Origin: an uncultured Mucispirillum sp.
GTDB taxonomy: Bacteria > Chrysiogenota > Deferribacteres > Deferribacterales > Mucispirillaceae
DNA: 64,000 bases
NCBI GenBank assembly: GCA_944323205.1
Contig: CALURO010000003.1
Location: 1 to 64,000 of the forward strand
Reading direction: 5' to 3'
Part shown: piece after piece, positions 36,597-49,296 of the stretch
Numbering within the stretch: position 1 is the first letter of the stretch
Layout: each line of letters opens with the position of its first letter
Program-made: the position numbers and the translations under genes
The notes under the pieces: generated by a model
What the model saw: only the letters and a program-made list of their open reading frames with translations
The model's database searches: none
Told to the model about the DNA's origin: nothing

Positions 36597-36828
36597 ATTT
36601 CACCTCGCTTTTCAAACCAATAATATATATAAACCAAATTATATTATATTTCAAGTTAATAGTTAATTTTTTTTGTATAATTTTATGTTTTTCCATAAAA
36701 ATTAATCTTTTATATAATATTTTATCATTTTTGTATTTTTTATTTATAAAAAAATATGGTTAATATAATTATAATTCTTGATTTTAGCTGAGAAAAATAT
36801 TATCAATATAAAGTTGCGAGGTGAATAT

Positions 36829-37707
36829 ATGAATATAGTAATGAAAACAGAATTTCCTGATTTAAAACTTATAGGCAGAGGAAAAGTAAGAGATATTTAC
36901 GATTTAGATGATAAATTATTAATAGTTTCAACAGACAGATTATCTGCTTTTGATGTAATCCTTCCAGAAGGTATAGAAGGTAAAGGAAAAGTTTTAACAG
37001 AGCTTTCAAAATTCTGGTTTGATAAAACTTCTCATATTATAAAAAACCATCTTATTACTACTAAAATAGAAGAAATGCCTGAAAATGTCCATAAATATAA
37101 AGATATACTTGATGGCAGAAGTATGCTTGTAAAAAAAGCTAAACCACTTTTAGCAGAATGTGTTGTTCGTGGCTATATTACAGGCTCAGGTATGAAGGAT
37201 TATTTAAAAACAGGTGCAGTATGTGGTATAAAGCTGCCTGCAGGATTAAAAGAGGCAGATAAACTTCCAAATCCTATTTTTACACCATCTACAAAAGCTG
37301 ATGTTGGCCACGACGAAAGTATATCATATGAAAAAATGTGTGATATTGTAGGCAAAGAATATGCTGAAAAAATGCGTGATTATACTATAAAAATATATAC
37401 ATTTGCAGCAGATTATGCACTTAAAAAAGATATTATTATAGCAGATACAAAATTAGAATTTGGGCTTTATGATGGAGAAGTAATATTAATAGATGAAGTA
37501 TTAACACCTGATTCATCTCGTTTTTGGTTTGCAGATAAATATAAACCAGGTCAGCTGCAGGATAGTATGGATAAACAGATTGTCCGTAACTATCTTGAAA
37601 CTCTTGACTGGGATAAAAAGGCTCCGGGACCTGTTCTGCCAGAAAATATATCAAAAGAAACTTCTAAAAGATATAGAGAAATTGCTGAGCTTTTAACAGC
37701 AGAATAA
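36829..37707 (+). CDS. purC: Phosphoribosylaminoimidazole-succinocarboxamide synthase
   Basis: A 292-residue SAICAR synthase, the step of purine synthesis that joins aspartate to CAIR using ATP. Landmarks are [66 protein letters not shown] and [15 protein letters not shown] start at ATG 36829 with GAGGTGA upstream; an in-frame extension to 36778 lacks a ribosome-binding site. It is monocistronic with a good terminator after it. Confidence 0.95.
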   Translation: MNIVMKTEFPDLKLIGRGKVRDIYDLDDKLLIVSTDRLSAFDVILPEGIEGKGKVLTELSKFWFDKTSHIIKNHLITTKIEEMPENVHKYKDILDGRSMLVKKAKPLLAECVVRGYITGSGMKDYLKTGAVCGIKLPAGLKEADKLPNPIFTPSTKADVGHDESISYEKMCDIVGKEYAEKMRDYTIKIYTFAADYALKKDIIIADTKLEFGLYDGEVILIDEVLTPDSSRFWFADKYKPGQLQDSMDKQIVRNYLETLDWDKKAPGPVLPENISKETSKRYREIAELLTAE

Positions 37708-37715
37708 TATATATA

Positions 37716-37750
37716 CTGAACTTAATATATTTTAAGTTCAGCACTTTTTT
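37716..37750 (+). terminator. Rho-independent terminator after purC
   Basis: CTGAACTTAA and TTAAGTTCAG form a perfect 10-bp stem with a 6-base loop, followed by CAC and a T6 run, starting 9 bp after the stop codon. Confidence 0.85.
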
Positions 37751-37819
37751 ATAATAACAGGTTGGTACTTTATTCTACCTTTTTATGTTTTGAAGTTATT
37801 GATGTGAGGTTTTATATAA

Positions 37820-39673
37820 ATGAATGATTTATCAGTAAAAGAAAATCTTCTTGAACTACTTAGTAAGTCTGGCTTAAAAATATATGGTGCTGTGATTAAT
37901 AAAAGTGCAGAAGAAAACAGTAATAATAAAAAAGCAGGCGAAGAAGATAATACTGAAAATACAGAGCCTGCAGTAATAACTGGCAAAGATATAAAAATAT
38001 ATCCACATTATCATAATAATTTTGGTTTTTTCCATGCTGTTATAGATAATATACAGTTTATAATATTAAAGGGGCAGTATTCTGATAATATAAGAAATAT
38101 ATATGGAAGACATGATTTAAATAATGCAGAAATCAATACACTTCTTGATACAATTTTTAAAGCAGAGAGAGTTGCAAAGAGTCCTCTTGAAATGGATATA
38201 TTCTTAACCGATGATGACTGTTTTATAAAAAATGCTGTAAAAGTTAGAGAAACATTTAAAGATGATATGAGAGATTACACAATACCAAGACCGCTTTCAG
38301 CTTCTGAATATAGTGAAAGTAAATCTAGAATATATGATGAAGAGATTATACTATCAAGCGGATATTTTGCTTCTTTTTATCCACAGGTATGTTCTCATTT
38401 TACCGCATCTCTTTTTAATGATATGCTTGATATATTAAATCCACTTTTTGTTTCATGCAATCTTAAAACATCATCGCCGTCAGTTGTAGTAGTTGACGGC
38501 AGAATATATATAAATATGACAGCATTTGAGAAAATGATGCATACTATCGGTCTTAATAAGTCATTATACAGGCGTGTATTTTCTCCAAACCTGTTTTTAA
38601 AAATGGGTATATCTAAACTAGAGAAATTAAACCGCTCTTTTTTCCCTGTTACATTTGATGAAATAGACGAAATATTAAAAGAGCTTAAAAATTCAGTATC
38701 AAAAATAAGTATTAATAATATTGCTGAAAAAAGTTTCTATGACCTGCCTGTTCAGTTTGCTATTATATATGAATATATAACTATTGAATTTATAAATAAT
38801 TTATCAGTGATGCTTAAAAAATTCCCTAATATATCACTTGTATTAAATGTCGTATATAAAACTAGAGAAAATTCTATTTTTTATAAAAATGATGAGATGA
38901 TAATGCCTGATTATCTTGATTTTTCATCTAATATATCTTCAGTTTCTTTTAATATGGAAAAAAACACTGATAAATTAAAAACATATTTAAAAAACCTGCC
39001 ATTTTTTACTAGAAAATCTAAACTAAAAAAGGCAGTAAATAATATGCATAAGCTGTTAGATATGCGAGATGAGCTTTACTTAACTGCGTCTTCTTTTATA
39101 ATTAATACTCAGAAAGCACTTTTAAAAGCAGGTGAGCTTGGTGTTACGAAAGGTAAGCTGGATAATAAAGAAGATATTTTCCTGCTAGACCATGATGAAA
39201 TCCGCAGACTATATCATGATACACTGTTTGGTGAAACAAAAGAGATTGTATATTTTAGAAAATGGCGAAATAAAAGATATGCTGCTCAGCTTATGCCGCC
39301 AGAAATATATGCTTATGATTTATCTGACACTGCCCATATTGCAGAAGATATGATAATAAGATATAAAGATACAGAGGCTTTTAAAGTTTATGGATTAAAC
39401 AGAATAAACTGTGCAGGTAAAGTGGAAACTGATTTATCACTTGATGATTATTCTGATAAAATAATATCTGCATATAATCTGCCGTTTACTAAGCTGAAAA
39501 ATTATAAAAATGCAAAAGGCATGATTTTAGAAAATGTTACACCGCTTTCTTATGCCTGTGAATTTGCAGTGCTGAATAATATTCCTTTATGGACTGGTGT
39601 AAGATTTGCACCGCTGTTTTTAAAAAATATTGAAGTGGAAAAAAATACACTTTTTCAGGTAGATGATGAATAA
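37820..39673 (+). CDS. PEP-utilising-enzyme-like protein lacking the catalytic His
   Basis: A 617-residue cytoplasmic protein, not identified with certainty. The middle (YTIPRPLSASEYSESK, then SVVVVDGRIYINMTAFEK) resembles the central part of PEP synthase or rifampin-phosphotransferase-like proteins. The segment LGVTKGKLDNKEDIFLLDHDEI matches the stretch before their swivelling His domain. The C-terminal 60 residues look like that domain (GMILENVTPLSYACEFAVLNNIP). Where active enzymes have T-S-H-A, it has L-S-Y-A, with Tyr578 in place of the phosphorylated His. No ATP-grasp domain is present. It is probably a non-catalytic or repurposed homologue. GAGG precedes the ATG. It overlaps the next gene, which runs straight into dnaA. 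Confidence 0.55.
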   Translation: MNDLSVKENLLELLSKSGLKIYGAVINKSAEENSNNKKAGEEDNTENTEPAVITGKDIKIYPHYHNNFGFFHAVIDNIQFIILKGQYSDNIRNIYGRHDLNNAEINTLLDTIFKAERVAKSPLEMDIFLTDDDCFIKNAVKVRETFKDDMRDYTIPRPLSASEYSESKSRIYDEEIILSSGYFASFYPQVCSHFTASLFNDMLDILNPLFVSCNLKTSSPSVVVVDGRIYINMTAFEKMMHTIGLNKSLYRRVFSPNLFLKMGISKLEKLNRSFFPVTFDEIDEILKELKNSVSKISINNIAEKSFYDLPVQFAIIYEYITIEFINNLSVMLKKFPNISLVLNVVYKTRENSIFYKNDEMIMPDYLDFSSNISSVSFNMEKNTDKLKTYLKNLPFFTRKSKLKKAVNNMHKLLDMRDELYLTASSFIINTQKALLKAGELGVTKGKLDNKEDIFLLDHDEIRRLYHDTLFGETKEIVYFRKWRNKRYAAQLMPPEIYAYDLSDTAHIAEDMIIRYKDTEAFKVYGLNRINCAGKVETDLSLDDYSDKIISAYNLPFTKLKNYKNAKGMILENVTPLSYACEFAVLNNIPLWTGVRFAPLFLKNIEVEKNTLFQVDDE

Positions 39674-40577
39674 AAAGATATTCTTTTTATTTGTTATATT
39701 ATTAATATCTTTTAACAGTTATGCATCTAACGCTTTATATAAGCCTTATGAGGGGCTTGATATAAAATACAGATGGCTTGATACTGTAAATTATGATACA
39801 CATACCATAGAAGTATCAGGGCTTCATACAAGCACGCCTCATCAGTTTGGATATGAATTTAAACAGGTGTTAGGCCAGGATATATTATCTCATATAGGCT
39901 TAACTTATGGATATAAAGCAGGCAGTCACTGGGCAGGTTTTGGTATAACTTCTGCCAGCGACAAGCCATTTACTTCGCTTAATTTGATAGATTTTGATGT
40001 TTTTTATGCTTTTAGAATATTTCAGCATGTTACAGAATATGAAAATATAAAGGGAAAAGCACTGCCTTATTATTCAAGGCTTTATCTAGGTGTAGAATAT
40101 TCTACAAGCAGGGATTTTTTAGACGGCTACCCACTTCCTGTTATAAGATATGAGTATAATAAGCCCGGTGTTAATGTTATATTTGGTCTTCCTTTAACTT
40201 ACTTTAAGGTAGATTTTTTAAAATTTTCATCAATTGAGTTTGAATATGTTCCAGTTATTGATGTATTTTTTTCACTTAATCTTGGGGTAAATAAAAGTAA
40301 TATTTTCCAGTTTCAGTTTGAAATGGAAAATGATATGTATAAACTTTCAAATCTTATAAAAGATGTATATTACAGTGAACAGGAAAAGTATTATGTAGAT
40401 AGAATTGCTGCCCGCTTTAGATACAGTCTTACAATAAAGGATATAGTTAGATTAAGTCCTTATGTGGAGTTTATAATAGACGGCCATAATTATGTATCAA
40501 AACAGGTGCAGTTATTTAACACTGGCAGCACAGGTATAGGATATTCTGCAGGAATAGATATTTCTGCTTTTTTTTAA
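39663..40577 (+). CDS. Predicted secreted beta-barrel-like protein upstream of dnaA
   Basis: A protein of 303-304 residues with a signal peptide (about 1-20, cleavage near SYASNA). Many alternating aromatic strands follow (FGYEFKQVLGQ, SRLYLGVEYSTSR, IFQFQFEMENDMY, RIAARFRYSLTIKD), and the chain ends ISAFF, as expected for an outer-membrane barrel. I do not recognise the family. Two adjacent ATG codons (39663, 39666) are possible starts. It overlaps the preceding gene by 11 bp, and its stop is 11 bp before the dnaA start, so it is transcribed into dnaA. That is an unusual neighbour for the initiator gene. Confidence 0.65.
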   Translation: MMNKKIFFLFVILLISFNSYASNALYKPYEGLDIKYRWLDTVNYDTHTIEVSGLHTSTPHQFGYEFKQVLGQDILSHIGLTYGYKAGSHWAGFGITSASDKPFTSLNLIDFDVFYAFRIFQHVTEYENIKGKALPYYSRLYLGVEYSTSRDFLDGYPLPVIRYEYNKPGVNVIFGLPLTYFKVDFLKFSSIEFEYVPVIDVFFSLNLGVNKSNIFQFQFEMENDMYKLSNLIKDVYYSEQEKYYVDRIAARFRYSLTIKDIVRLSPYVEFIIDGHNYVSKQVQLFNTGSTGIGYSAGIDISAFF

Positions 40578-40588
40578 TGGAGAATAAT

Positions 40589-41953
40589 ATGTCTAATAAT
40601 AAAAATGAATCATGGCAGCATATATTTGATGAAATTAAAGAAAAAGTTACTGATGATGAAGTTTTAAAATGGATTAAAGATTTAAATATTATATCAATAG
40701 AAGCAAATACTATTTCACTTGAAGCACCTAATAAATATATAAAAATGTGGGTGGAAGACCATTATTTAGATTATCTTAAAGAACTTTTAAAAAATGTATT
40801 TCATATTATAGATGCAAATATAAAAATCACATTAAAAGGCAGCAGAGAAACAGAAAAAGATAAATCAGGCAGTTTAATTGAAGATAAAGAAAATAATCAG
40901 AGTTACAGTAATGATTATTATAGTGTTCCTTTAAACAAGCAGTATACATTTGAAACATTTGTTGCAGGTAAATCTAACAGGTTTGCTTATGCTGCATGTA
41001 TGAATGCTGCTAAAGGTTTTGAAAGGTTAAATAACCCTATTTATATTCATGGTGATGTTGGTCTTGGTAAAACTCACCTTATGCATGCAGTAGGCAACTA
41101 TATGCGTGTTAATTTCCCTAAGAAAAATGTGCTGTGTGTTACTGGCGAGCTTTATTTAAGGGAGTTTTTAAACTCTTTAAAAACAAACCGTTTAAGTGAA
41201 TTTAATATAAAATATGAAGCTGCTGATGTTCTGCTTTTTGATGATGTGCAGTTTATTTCAAGAGGCGAAGCTACAATGGAAGAGTTTTTCTTTCTTTTTT
41301 CAAAACTTTACAGTAATGATAAGCAGATAATTTTAACTTCCAACTCACTGCCTGATGATATAATTAATTTAGACAGGCGTCTTTCAAGCCGTTTTCAAAG
41401 CGGTTTAATTGTAGAAATAGGCACACCTTCAGTTGATGAAAAAACAGCTATTATAGAAAACTATTTAAAAATAAATAAATACTATATAAGTGATGAAGTA
41501 ATTAAGTTTGTAGCTGAAAATATAAAATCTGACAGCACAAGGGATTTACTTGGTGTAATTAATACTATAGTAGTTAAAGGAAAGCTTTATAATATAGAAG
41601 TAACTATTGATTATATACAAAACGAGCTTAAAAACTTTTTTCTGCAAAGAGACAGGGTGTTATCCCCTAATGAGATAATCCAAATAGTATGTGACTATTA
41701 TAAAATAAAACCTATAGATATGCAGTCAAAAAGCAGAGCAGTAAACATTGTTATACCACGAAATATGGCTATATATCTTATTTATAAAAATACACCATCA
41801 TCTTTAGCTTCTATTGGTGCAATATTTAAAAGAGACCACTCAACAATAAAAAACTCAATAAATAAAATAGATAAAGAAATAGCAGCTAATAATGACTATA
41901 CAGTTAATACATTAAAAGAACTTTCAAATAGAATGAAACTTTTTCAAAGATAG
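40589..41953 (+). CDS. dnaA: Chromosomal replication initiator DnaA
   Basis: A 454-residue DnaA. Domain I occupies about 1-85, a short acidic linker follows, and domain III (AAA+) has Walker A GDVGLGKTH (about 155-163), Walker B VLLFDDVQF and the sensor region SLPDDIINLDRRLSSRFQSG. Domain IV ends with the DNA-binding signature FKRDHSTIKNSINKI. I choose ATG 40589 because GGAG lies 6 bp before it; the ATG at 40577 overlaps the upstream stop and has no ribosome-binding site. It opens the dnaA-dnaN-recF-gyrB-gyrA series, with the origin candidate just after it. Confidence 0.97.
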   Translation: MSNNKNESWQHIFDEIKEKVTDDEVLKWIKDLNIISIEANTISLEAPNKYIKMWVEDHYLDYLKELLKNVFHIIDANIKITLKGSRETEKDKSGSLIEDKENNQSYSNDYYSVPLNKQYTFETFVAGKSNRFAYAACMNAAKGFERLNNPIYIHGDVGLGKTHLMHAVGNYMRVNFPKKNVLCVTGELYLREFLNSLKTNRLSEFNIKYEAADVLLFDDVQFISRGEATMEEFFFLFSKLYSNDKQIILTSNSLPDDIINLDRRLSSRFQSGLIVEIGTPSVDEKTAIIENYLKINKYYISDEVIKFVAENIKSDSTRDLLGVINTIVVKGKLYNIEVTIDYIQNELKNFFLQRDRVLSPNEIIQIVCDYYKIKPIDMQSKSRAVNIVIPRNMAIYLIYKNTPSSLASIGAIFKRDHSTIKNSINKIDKEIAANNDYTVNTLKELSNRMKLFQR

Positions 41954-42295
41954 TTAAAATATTATTAAAAAGTTATCCACAGGTTATTATAATATAATTA
42001 TTTTATTTATTAATAATTTATAAAGTTATTAAAGTTATTACCATTAATAATATTTATAATATAGGTAATTAATTTGTAATATTTTTGGAAAATTAAAAGA
42101 AATTTAAATAAAATCCTTGAAATTTTATAATATTTTTTTTAAAATCTTAGTTTAGAATAACAATTTAATATTGCTAAAATTTGTTATAAAATATATAATT
42201 TTTAATACTTGTTTGAGATATCCACATCTCAACAACAATAACAAACTTTTATATATAAACAAAGTAATTTTTAGCTTATAACTAATGAGGTAATT
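41954..42295. other. Candidate oriC between dnaA and dnaN
   Basis: This 342-bp non-coding gap has a perfect DnaA box TTATCCACA at 41973-41981, 20 bp after the dnaA stop. A one-mismatch box ATATCCACA at 42218-42226 sits inside the palindrome TGAGAT/ATCTCA. Between them is about 230 bp of almost pure A+T that could serve as the unwinding element. The dnaN promoter must also lie here. Only two good boxes are visible, fewer than in many origins, and a further box lies before mnmG at 53212. Confidence 0.65.
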
Positions 42296-43408
42296 ATGCA
42301 TTTTTCAGTTATTAAAGAAGACATATTAAAATACTTACAGTATGCCAATAGTTTTACTAATCCAAGAGGTTTAAACGATATTCTTCAAAATATATACATA
42401 GAAGCAGAAAATAATATGGTAAATATTAAAGCAACAAATTACCAGATGGGTTTTTCATGTAATTTTGAAGTTAATAATATAGAACAGGAAGGTAGAATTA
42501 CTGTAAGCTGCAGAAAGCTTTTAGATATTATAAAAGAATTACCAGATGGAGCATTAATAGATTTTCAATATGATGATACAAGATTAAATGTAATATGCGG
42601 AAAATCTAAATTTAAACTTTCCACTATACCATCAGAAAATTTCCCATCTATGGGAGAGATTATACCAGAGTATTTTCTTAAAATAAATTCATCTGATTTA
42701 ATTACATTATTAAAAAGAACAGTATTTTGTATATTAAATGATTCTCAAAAGCTGGAATATACTGGTGCACAGTTTACTGTAAACAGAGATATTTTAGAAA
42801 TATCAGCAACAGGAATGCAGAGGGTAGCAACAGCGTCTGTTAAGTTTGATACAGAATATTCAAATGATTTTACAGTAAATATTCCTAAAAAAACTGTTTC
42901 AGAGATTATCAGAGTATTTGAAAACAAAGGATTAATAGAAATAGAAACAGACAGAAGACAGATTTCTTTTAAATCTGATAATATTACTGTTTATTCTAAA
43001 TTAATAGAAAAATTTGTTAAAAATATAGAAAGACTTTTTGCAGCTGATAAATATCCTATAAAAGCTAAAATAAACAGGAAATTATTTATAGAAGCATCTA
43101 AAAGGGTTTCAGCTATTACAAGTGAAGAAACACCGGGTATTATATTAGAATTTAATAACTCCACACTTAAGATGTCAAGCCTTGAAACAATATATGGTGA
43201 AGGCTCTGAAATGATTGATATTTTAGAATTTAATTCAGAACCTTTTGAAATAATATTAAATGCAAGGCATGTAAATGAAATACTAAATAATATTGAAACA
43301 GAAGATTTTACACTTGAAATGAGTGACAGGCGTTCACCTGTCTTAATCACTCCAAATGATAATAACTACAGATATTTAGTTGTGCCTATATCTATTGATA
43401 AAGTATAA
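42296..43408 (+). CDS. dnaN: DNA polymerase III sliding clamp (beta subunit)
   Basis: A 370-residue beta clamp built from three similar domains, which dimerises around DNA and tethers polymerase III. It shows NIKATNYQMGFSC, VSCRKLLDIIKELPDG, the middle-domain EYTGAQFTVNRDILEISATGMQRVA and the C-terminal hydrophobic peptide-binding cleft end YLVVPISI. GAGGT precedes the ATG. It lies directly after the origin candidate and 3 bp before recF. Confidence 0.96.
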   Translation: MHFSVIKEDILKYLQYANSFTNPRGLNDILQNIYIEAENNMVNIKATNYQMGFSCNFEVNNIEQEGRITVSCRKLLDIIKELPDGALIDFQYDDTRLNVICGKSKFKLSTIPSENFPSMGEIIPEYFLKINSSDLITLLKRTVFCILNDSQKLEYTGAQFTVNRDILEISATGMQRVATASVKFDTEYSNDFTVNIPKKTVSEIIRVFENKGLIEIETDRRQISFKSDNITVYSKLIEKFVKNIERLFAADKYPIKAKINRKLFIEASKRVSAITSEETPGIILEFNNSTLKMSSLETIYGEGSEMIDILEFNSEPFEIILNARHVNEILNNIETEDFTLEMSDRRSPVLITPNDNNYRYLVVPISIDKV

Positions 43409-43411
43409 TAA

Positions 43412-44422
43412 ATGTATGCATCAAATTTAAAACTTATAAATTTAAGAAACCATACTAACTCTTTTTATGAGCTTAGTATGGAAACTTTATTTATAGGTGA
43501 AAACGGTTCAGGTAAAACTACAATACTTGAAGCGATATATATATTACTTGGTCTTAAAAGTTTTAAAAAACAGGCTTTATCATCAGCTGTTACTTTTAAT
43601 GAGGAATTTTTCAGAATAGAAAGTGAAATAAAAGAAGGCCAGCTTATAAGTGATGCAGTATGTATATTTAAAAATAAAAGAATAACGACGGTTAATGGTG
43701 AAGATATAAATGATATTGCAGATTATGTATATAATCATCCTGTAGCATGTTACACACCTGAGATGCTTGGAATATTATCAAAAGACCAGCAGGACAGGCG
43801 TAATTTTATAGACCGTTTCATTTTTTACTATGATAAAGAACATATATATGATATAAAGCACTATAACAGACTTTTATCGCAAAAGCAGGCAGAATTTGAT
43901 AAAGAATCATCTGATTTTATATATTTAGATGTATTAAACGAAAAAATAGTATATCTTTCAAATAAAATATCCAGTAAGCGGGTTAAAATTATTGATGAGG
44001 TTAATAAAAGTCTAAAAGAATTATATAACAGTTTAGATTTCACTATGGAAAATGTTTTTATAAGTTATTCCAGTAATATTTCAGATATATCTTTATTAAA
44101 TAAAGAAAAATTTATAAAAAAGTCATTATACGGCATCCATCGTGATAAAATAGAAATGTGTCTAAATGACAAAATTATAGAAAAATTTTCATCAACTGGT
44201 CAGAAAAAAACATTTATACTGTTATGTTTATACAGCTTTATAAAAATTATTGAAGAAAATAGAAAAATAAGTATAATTACTCTTTTAGATGATTTTGAAG
44301 CAGCTCTTGACAGAAAACGGGCTGAATTTATAAAAAATATTTTTTCAAATAACAGACAAGTTTTATACACAGGTGTTGATAATACTCGGCTTAATTTTGA
44401 AAATGTTATAAATATAAAATAA
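43412..44422 (+). CDS. recF: Recombination protein RecF
   Basis: A 336-residue RecF, slightly short for the family (about 350-370). It is an SMC-like ATPase that loads RecA at gaps with RecO and RecR. It shows LKLINLRNHTN, Walker A GENGSGKTT (29-37), the signature STGQKKTFILLCLYSF and Walker B ITLLDDFEAALD. The middle coiled region is AT-rich and divergent. It sits between dnaN and gyrB with only 3 and 17 bp gaps. Confidence 0.93.
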   Translation: MYASNLKLINLRNHTNSFYELSMETLFIGENGSGKTTILEAIYILLGLKSFKKQALSSAVTFNEEFFRIESEIKEGQLISDAVCIFKNKRITTVNGEDINDIADYVYNHPVACYTPEMLGILSKDQQDRRNFIDRFIFYYDKEHIYDIKHYNRLLSQKQAEFDKESSDFIYLDVLNEKIVYLSNKISSKRVKIIDEVNKSLKELYNSLDFTMENVFISYSSNISDISLLNKEKFIKKSLYGIHRDKIEMCLNDKIIEKFSSTGQKKTFILLCLYSFIKIIEENRKISIITLLDDFEAALDRKRAEFIKNIFSNNRQVLYTGVDNTRLNFENVINIK

Positions 44423-44430
44423 ATATATAA

Positions 44431-46806
<2,376 letters not shown>

Positions 46807-46821
46807 GAATGGTGATAATAA

Positions 46822-49296
46822 ATGAGTGATATGTTAGATAAAAATATTCAAGATGTAAGTATAGAAGATACTCTTAAAAACAGCTACTTAGATTATGCAA
46901 TGAGTGTTATTGCAGGAAGGGCACTGCCAGATGTGAGGGACGGTTTAAAACCTGTTCACAGGCGTGTTCTGTTTACAATGAATGAAATGGGTGTGCAGTA
47001 TAATAAACCTAATAAGAAATCTGCCCGTATAGTTGGGGATACTATGGGTAAGCTCCACCCACATGGTGATAGTGCTATTTATGATGCGCTAGTTAGGCTT
47101 GCTCAGGATTTCTCTATGCGTTATCCACTAGTTATTGGTCAGGGTAACTTTGGCTCAATAGATGGGGACAGCGCTGCAGCATCGCGTTATACTGAAGCTA
47201 GAATGGCAAGAATAAGTGATGAACTTATGGCAGATATTGACTGTAACACAGTAGATTTTATGCCAAACTATGACGGCTCTATGACTGAGCCTACAGTTTT
47301 CCCTACTAAAATACCTAACCTTTTAATAAATGGTATTTCTGGTATTGCAGTTGGTATGGCTACAAATATCCCGCCCCATAACTTAACAGAAGTTATGGAT
47401 GGACTTCTTTATATGATAGATGAAGAAAACTATACAGAAGAAGGTTTATTTAATATTATTAAAGGTCCAGATTTCCCTACAAGCGGTATTATTATGGGAA
47501 AAGGGGATATTATTAATGCTTATAAAACTGGCAGAGCAAGTATAAAAATAAGAGCAAGGGCTGAAATAGTAGAAGTTAAGGGCGGTAAAGAACAGATAGT
47601 TATTACAGAAATACCTTATCAGGTGAATAAATCTGTGCTTGTTGAAAAAATAGCAGAACTTGTTAATGAGAAAAAAATACCGGGTATTACTGATATTAGA
47701 GATGTATCAAGTATGAAAGGTATTAAAATATTAATAGATGTTAAAAAAGGTGAGTCGGCAGAAGTTATATTAAACAGACTTTACAAATTTACTGCATTAG
47801 AATCTTCTTTTGGTTTTAATATGGTTGCTCTTGTTGGTGGCAGACCGCAGCTTTTATCTCTTGAAAATATATTAACAGAATTTTTAAACCACAGAATAGA
47901 AGTTGTTACTAGAAGAACACGCTATAAACTTATGAAAGCAGAAGAAAGAATGCACATAGTTGAAGGTTTAAGAATAGCTGTTCAAAATATTGATGAAGTA
48001 GTTAAAATAATTAAAGAATCAAAAGATACACCTACTGCTAAAAAAGCATTAATGGACAGGTTTGATTTATCAGAAGTGCAGTCTCAGGCAATACTTGATA
48101 TGCGTCTTGCTAAAATTACAGGGCTTGAAATTGATAAATTAAATGAAGAATATGAACAGCTTAAAAAAGATATAGAATATTATAACTCTATACTTAATTC
48201 TAAATCAAAACTTATGAGTGTTATTAGAGAAGAAATAGTTGATATTAAAACAAGATACGGCGATGAAAGAAAAACAGAAATTGCTGACAGTATTGATGAT
48301 ATTGATTATGAAGATTTAATACCAAATGATGAAATGGTTGTTACAATCACTCATAACGGTTACATTAAAAGAACACTTCTTAATAACTTTACTGCACAAA
48401 AAAGAGGCGGTAAAGGTAAAATAGGTGCAGCAAATAAAAGCGAAGATTTTGTTGAAGAAATAATATATACAACAAATAAAAGCCATCTTTTTATATTTAC
48501 TACTAAAGGTAAAGTGCATTTCTTAAAAGTGTATCAGATACCTGAACAGTCAAGAGATTCTAAAGGCAGACATATTTCTAACCTTTTAACTTTAGATGAA
48601 AATGAAAAAATAGCATCATTCTTAACACTGCCTGAAAAAGATGAAACAAAATCTATTTTCTTTGCTACTAAATTCGGCGTTGTTAAACGAGTTAAAACTA
48701 TTGAATTTAAAAGCGGCAGAAGCGGTATTATTGCACTTAACTTAAAAGATAATGACGAAATTGTTACTACATTATTAACTGGAGATAATGATAAAGTATT
48801 CCTTGCTACAAGGGACGGCAAAACTATTCAGTTTAGTGTAGAAGATGTGCGACCTATGGGCAGGACTGCTACAGGTGTAAGAGGTATTATGCTTGAAAGA
48901 GATGATGTTGTTGTTTCTGCTGAAGTTGTAGAAGAAGACAGTCCGCTTTTAGCTGTAACATCACTTGGCTATGGCAAGGGAACAGATAAAGATGAATACA
49001 GGCTCCAGTCTCGCGGTGGTAAGGGCTTAAAACTTATGAAACTTACTTCTAAAACTGGGCTTGTAGTAGGTGTTAGGCAGATACATCAAGATGAAGATGA
49101 TATTATGCTTATTACTAAAAACGGCAAAACAATAAGGATAGCAGCATCTGAAGTCTCAGTTATAGGCAGAAATACACAAGGCACAAGACTTATGAATACA
49201 TCAGGTGATGAAATTATATCATTTACTGTTGTTCCAAAAGATGAGAGCGAAAATGAGGGAGAAATGCAGGGGGAAGATAATGGCAGTAATTCTTGA
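46822..49296 (+). CDS. gyrA: DNA gyrase subunit A
   Basis: An 824-residue GyrA. The breakage-reunion domain holds the catalytic Tyr123 (SRYTEARM). The quinolone-determining positions are Ser84 and Asp88 in PHGDSAIYD, the usual quinolone-sensitive residues. The six-bladed C-terminal wheel begins with the GyrA box QKRGGKGK (about 533-540), so it should introduce negative supercoils. It ends in a short acidic tail that overlaps folD by 17 bp. Pairing gyrB-gyrA directly after recF is the ancestral arrangement. Confidence 0.97.
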   Translation: MSDMLDKNIQDVSIEDTLKNSYLDYAMSVIAGRALPDVRDGLKPVHRRVLFTMNEMGVQYNKPNKKSARIVGDTMGKLHPHGDSAIYDALVRLAQDFSMRYPLVIGQGNFGSIDGDSAAASRYTEARMARISDELMADIDCNTVDFMPNYDGSMTEPTVFPTKIPNLLINGISGIAVGMATNIPPHNLTEVMDGLLYMIDEENYTEEGLFNIIKGPDFPTSGIIMGKGDIINAYKTGRASIKIRARAEIVEVKGGKEQIVITEIPYQVNKSVLVEKIAELVNEKKIPGITDIRDVSSMKGIKILIDVKKGESAEVILNRLYKFTALESSFGFNMVALVGGRPQLLSLENILTEFLNHRIEVVTRRTRYKLMKAEERMHIVEGLRIAVQNIDEVVKIIKESKDTPTAKKALMDRFDLSEVQSQAILDMRLAKITGLEIDKLNEEYEQLKKDIEYYNSILNSKSKLMSVIREEIVDIKTRYGDERKTEIADSIDDIDYEDLIPNDEMVVTITHNGYIKRTLLNNFTAQKRGGKGKIGAANKSEDFVEEIIYTTNKSHLFIFTTKGKVHFLKVYQIPEQSRDSKGRHISNLLTLDENEKIASFLTLPEKDETKSIFFATKFGVVKRVKTIEFKSGRSGIIALNLKDNDEIVTTLLTGDNDKVFLATRDGKTIQFSVEDVRPMGRTATGVRGIMLERDDVVVSAEVVEEDSPLLAVTSLGYGKGTDKDEYRLQSRGGKGLKLMKLTSKTGLVVGVRQIHQDEDDIMLITKNGKTIRIAASEVSVIGRNTQGTRLMNTSGDEIISFTVVPKDESENEGEMQGEDNGSNS

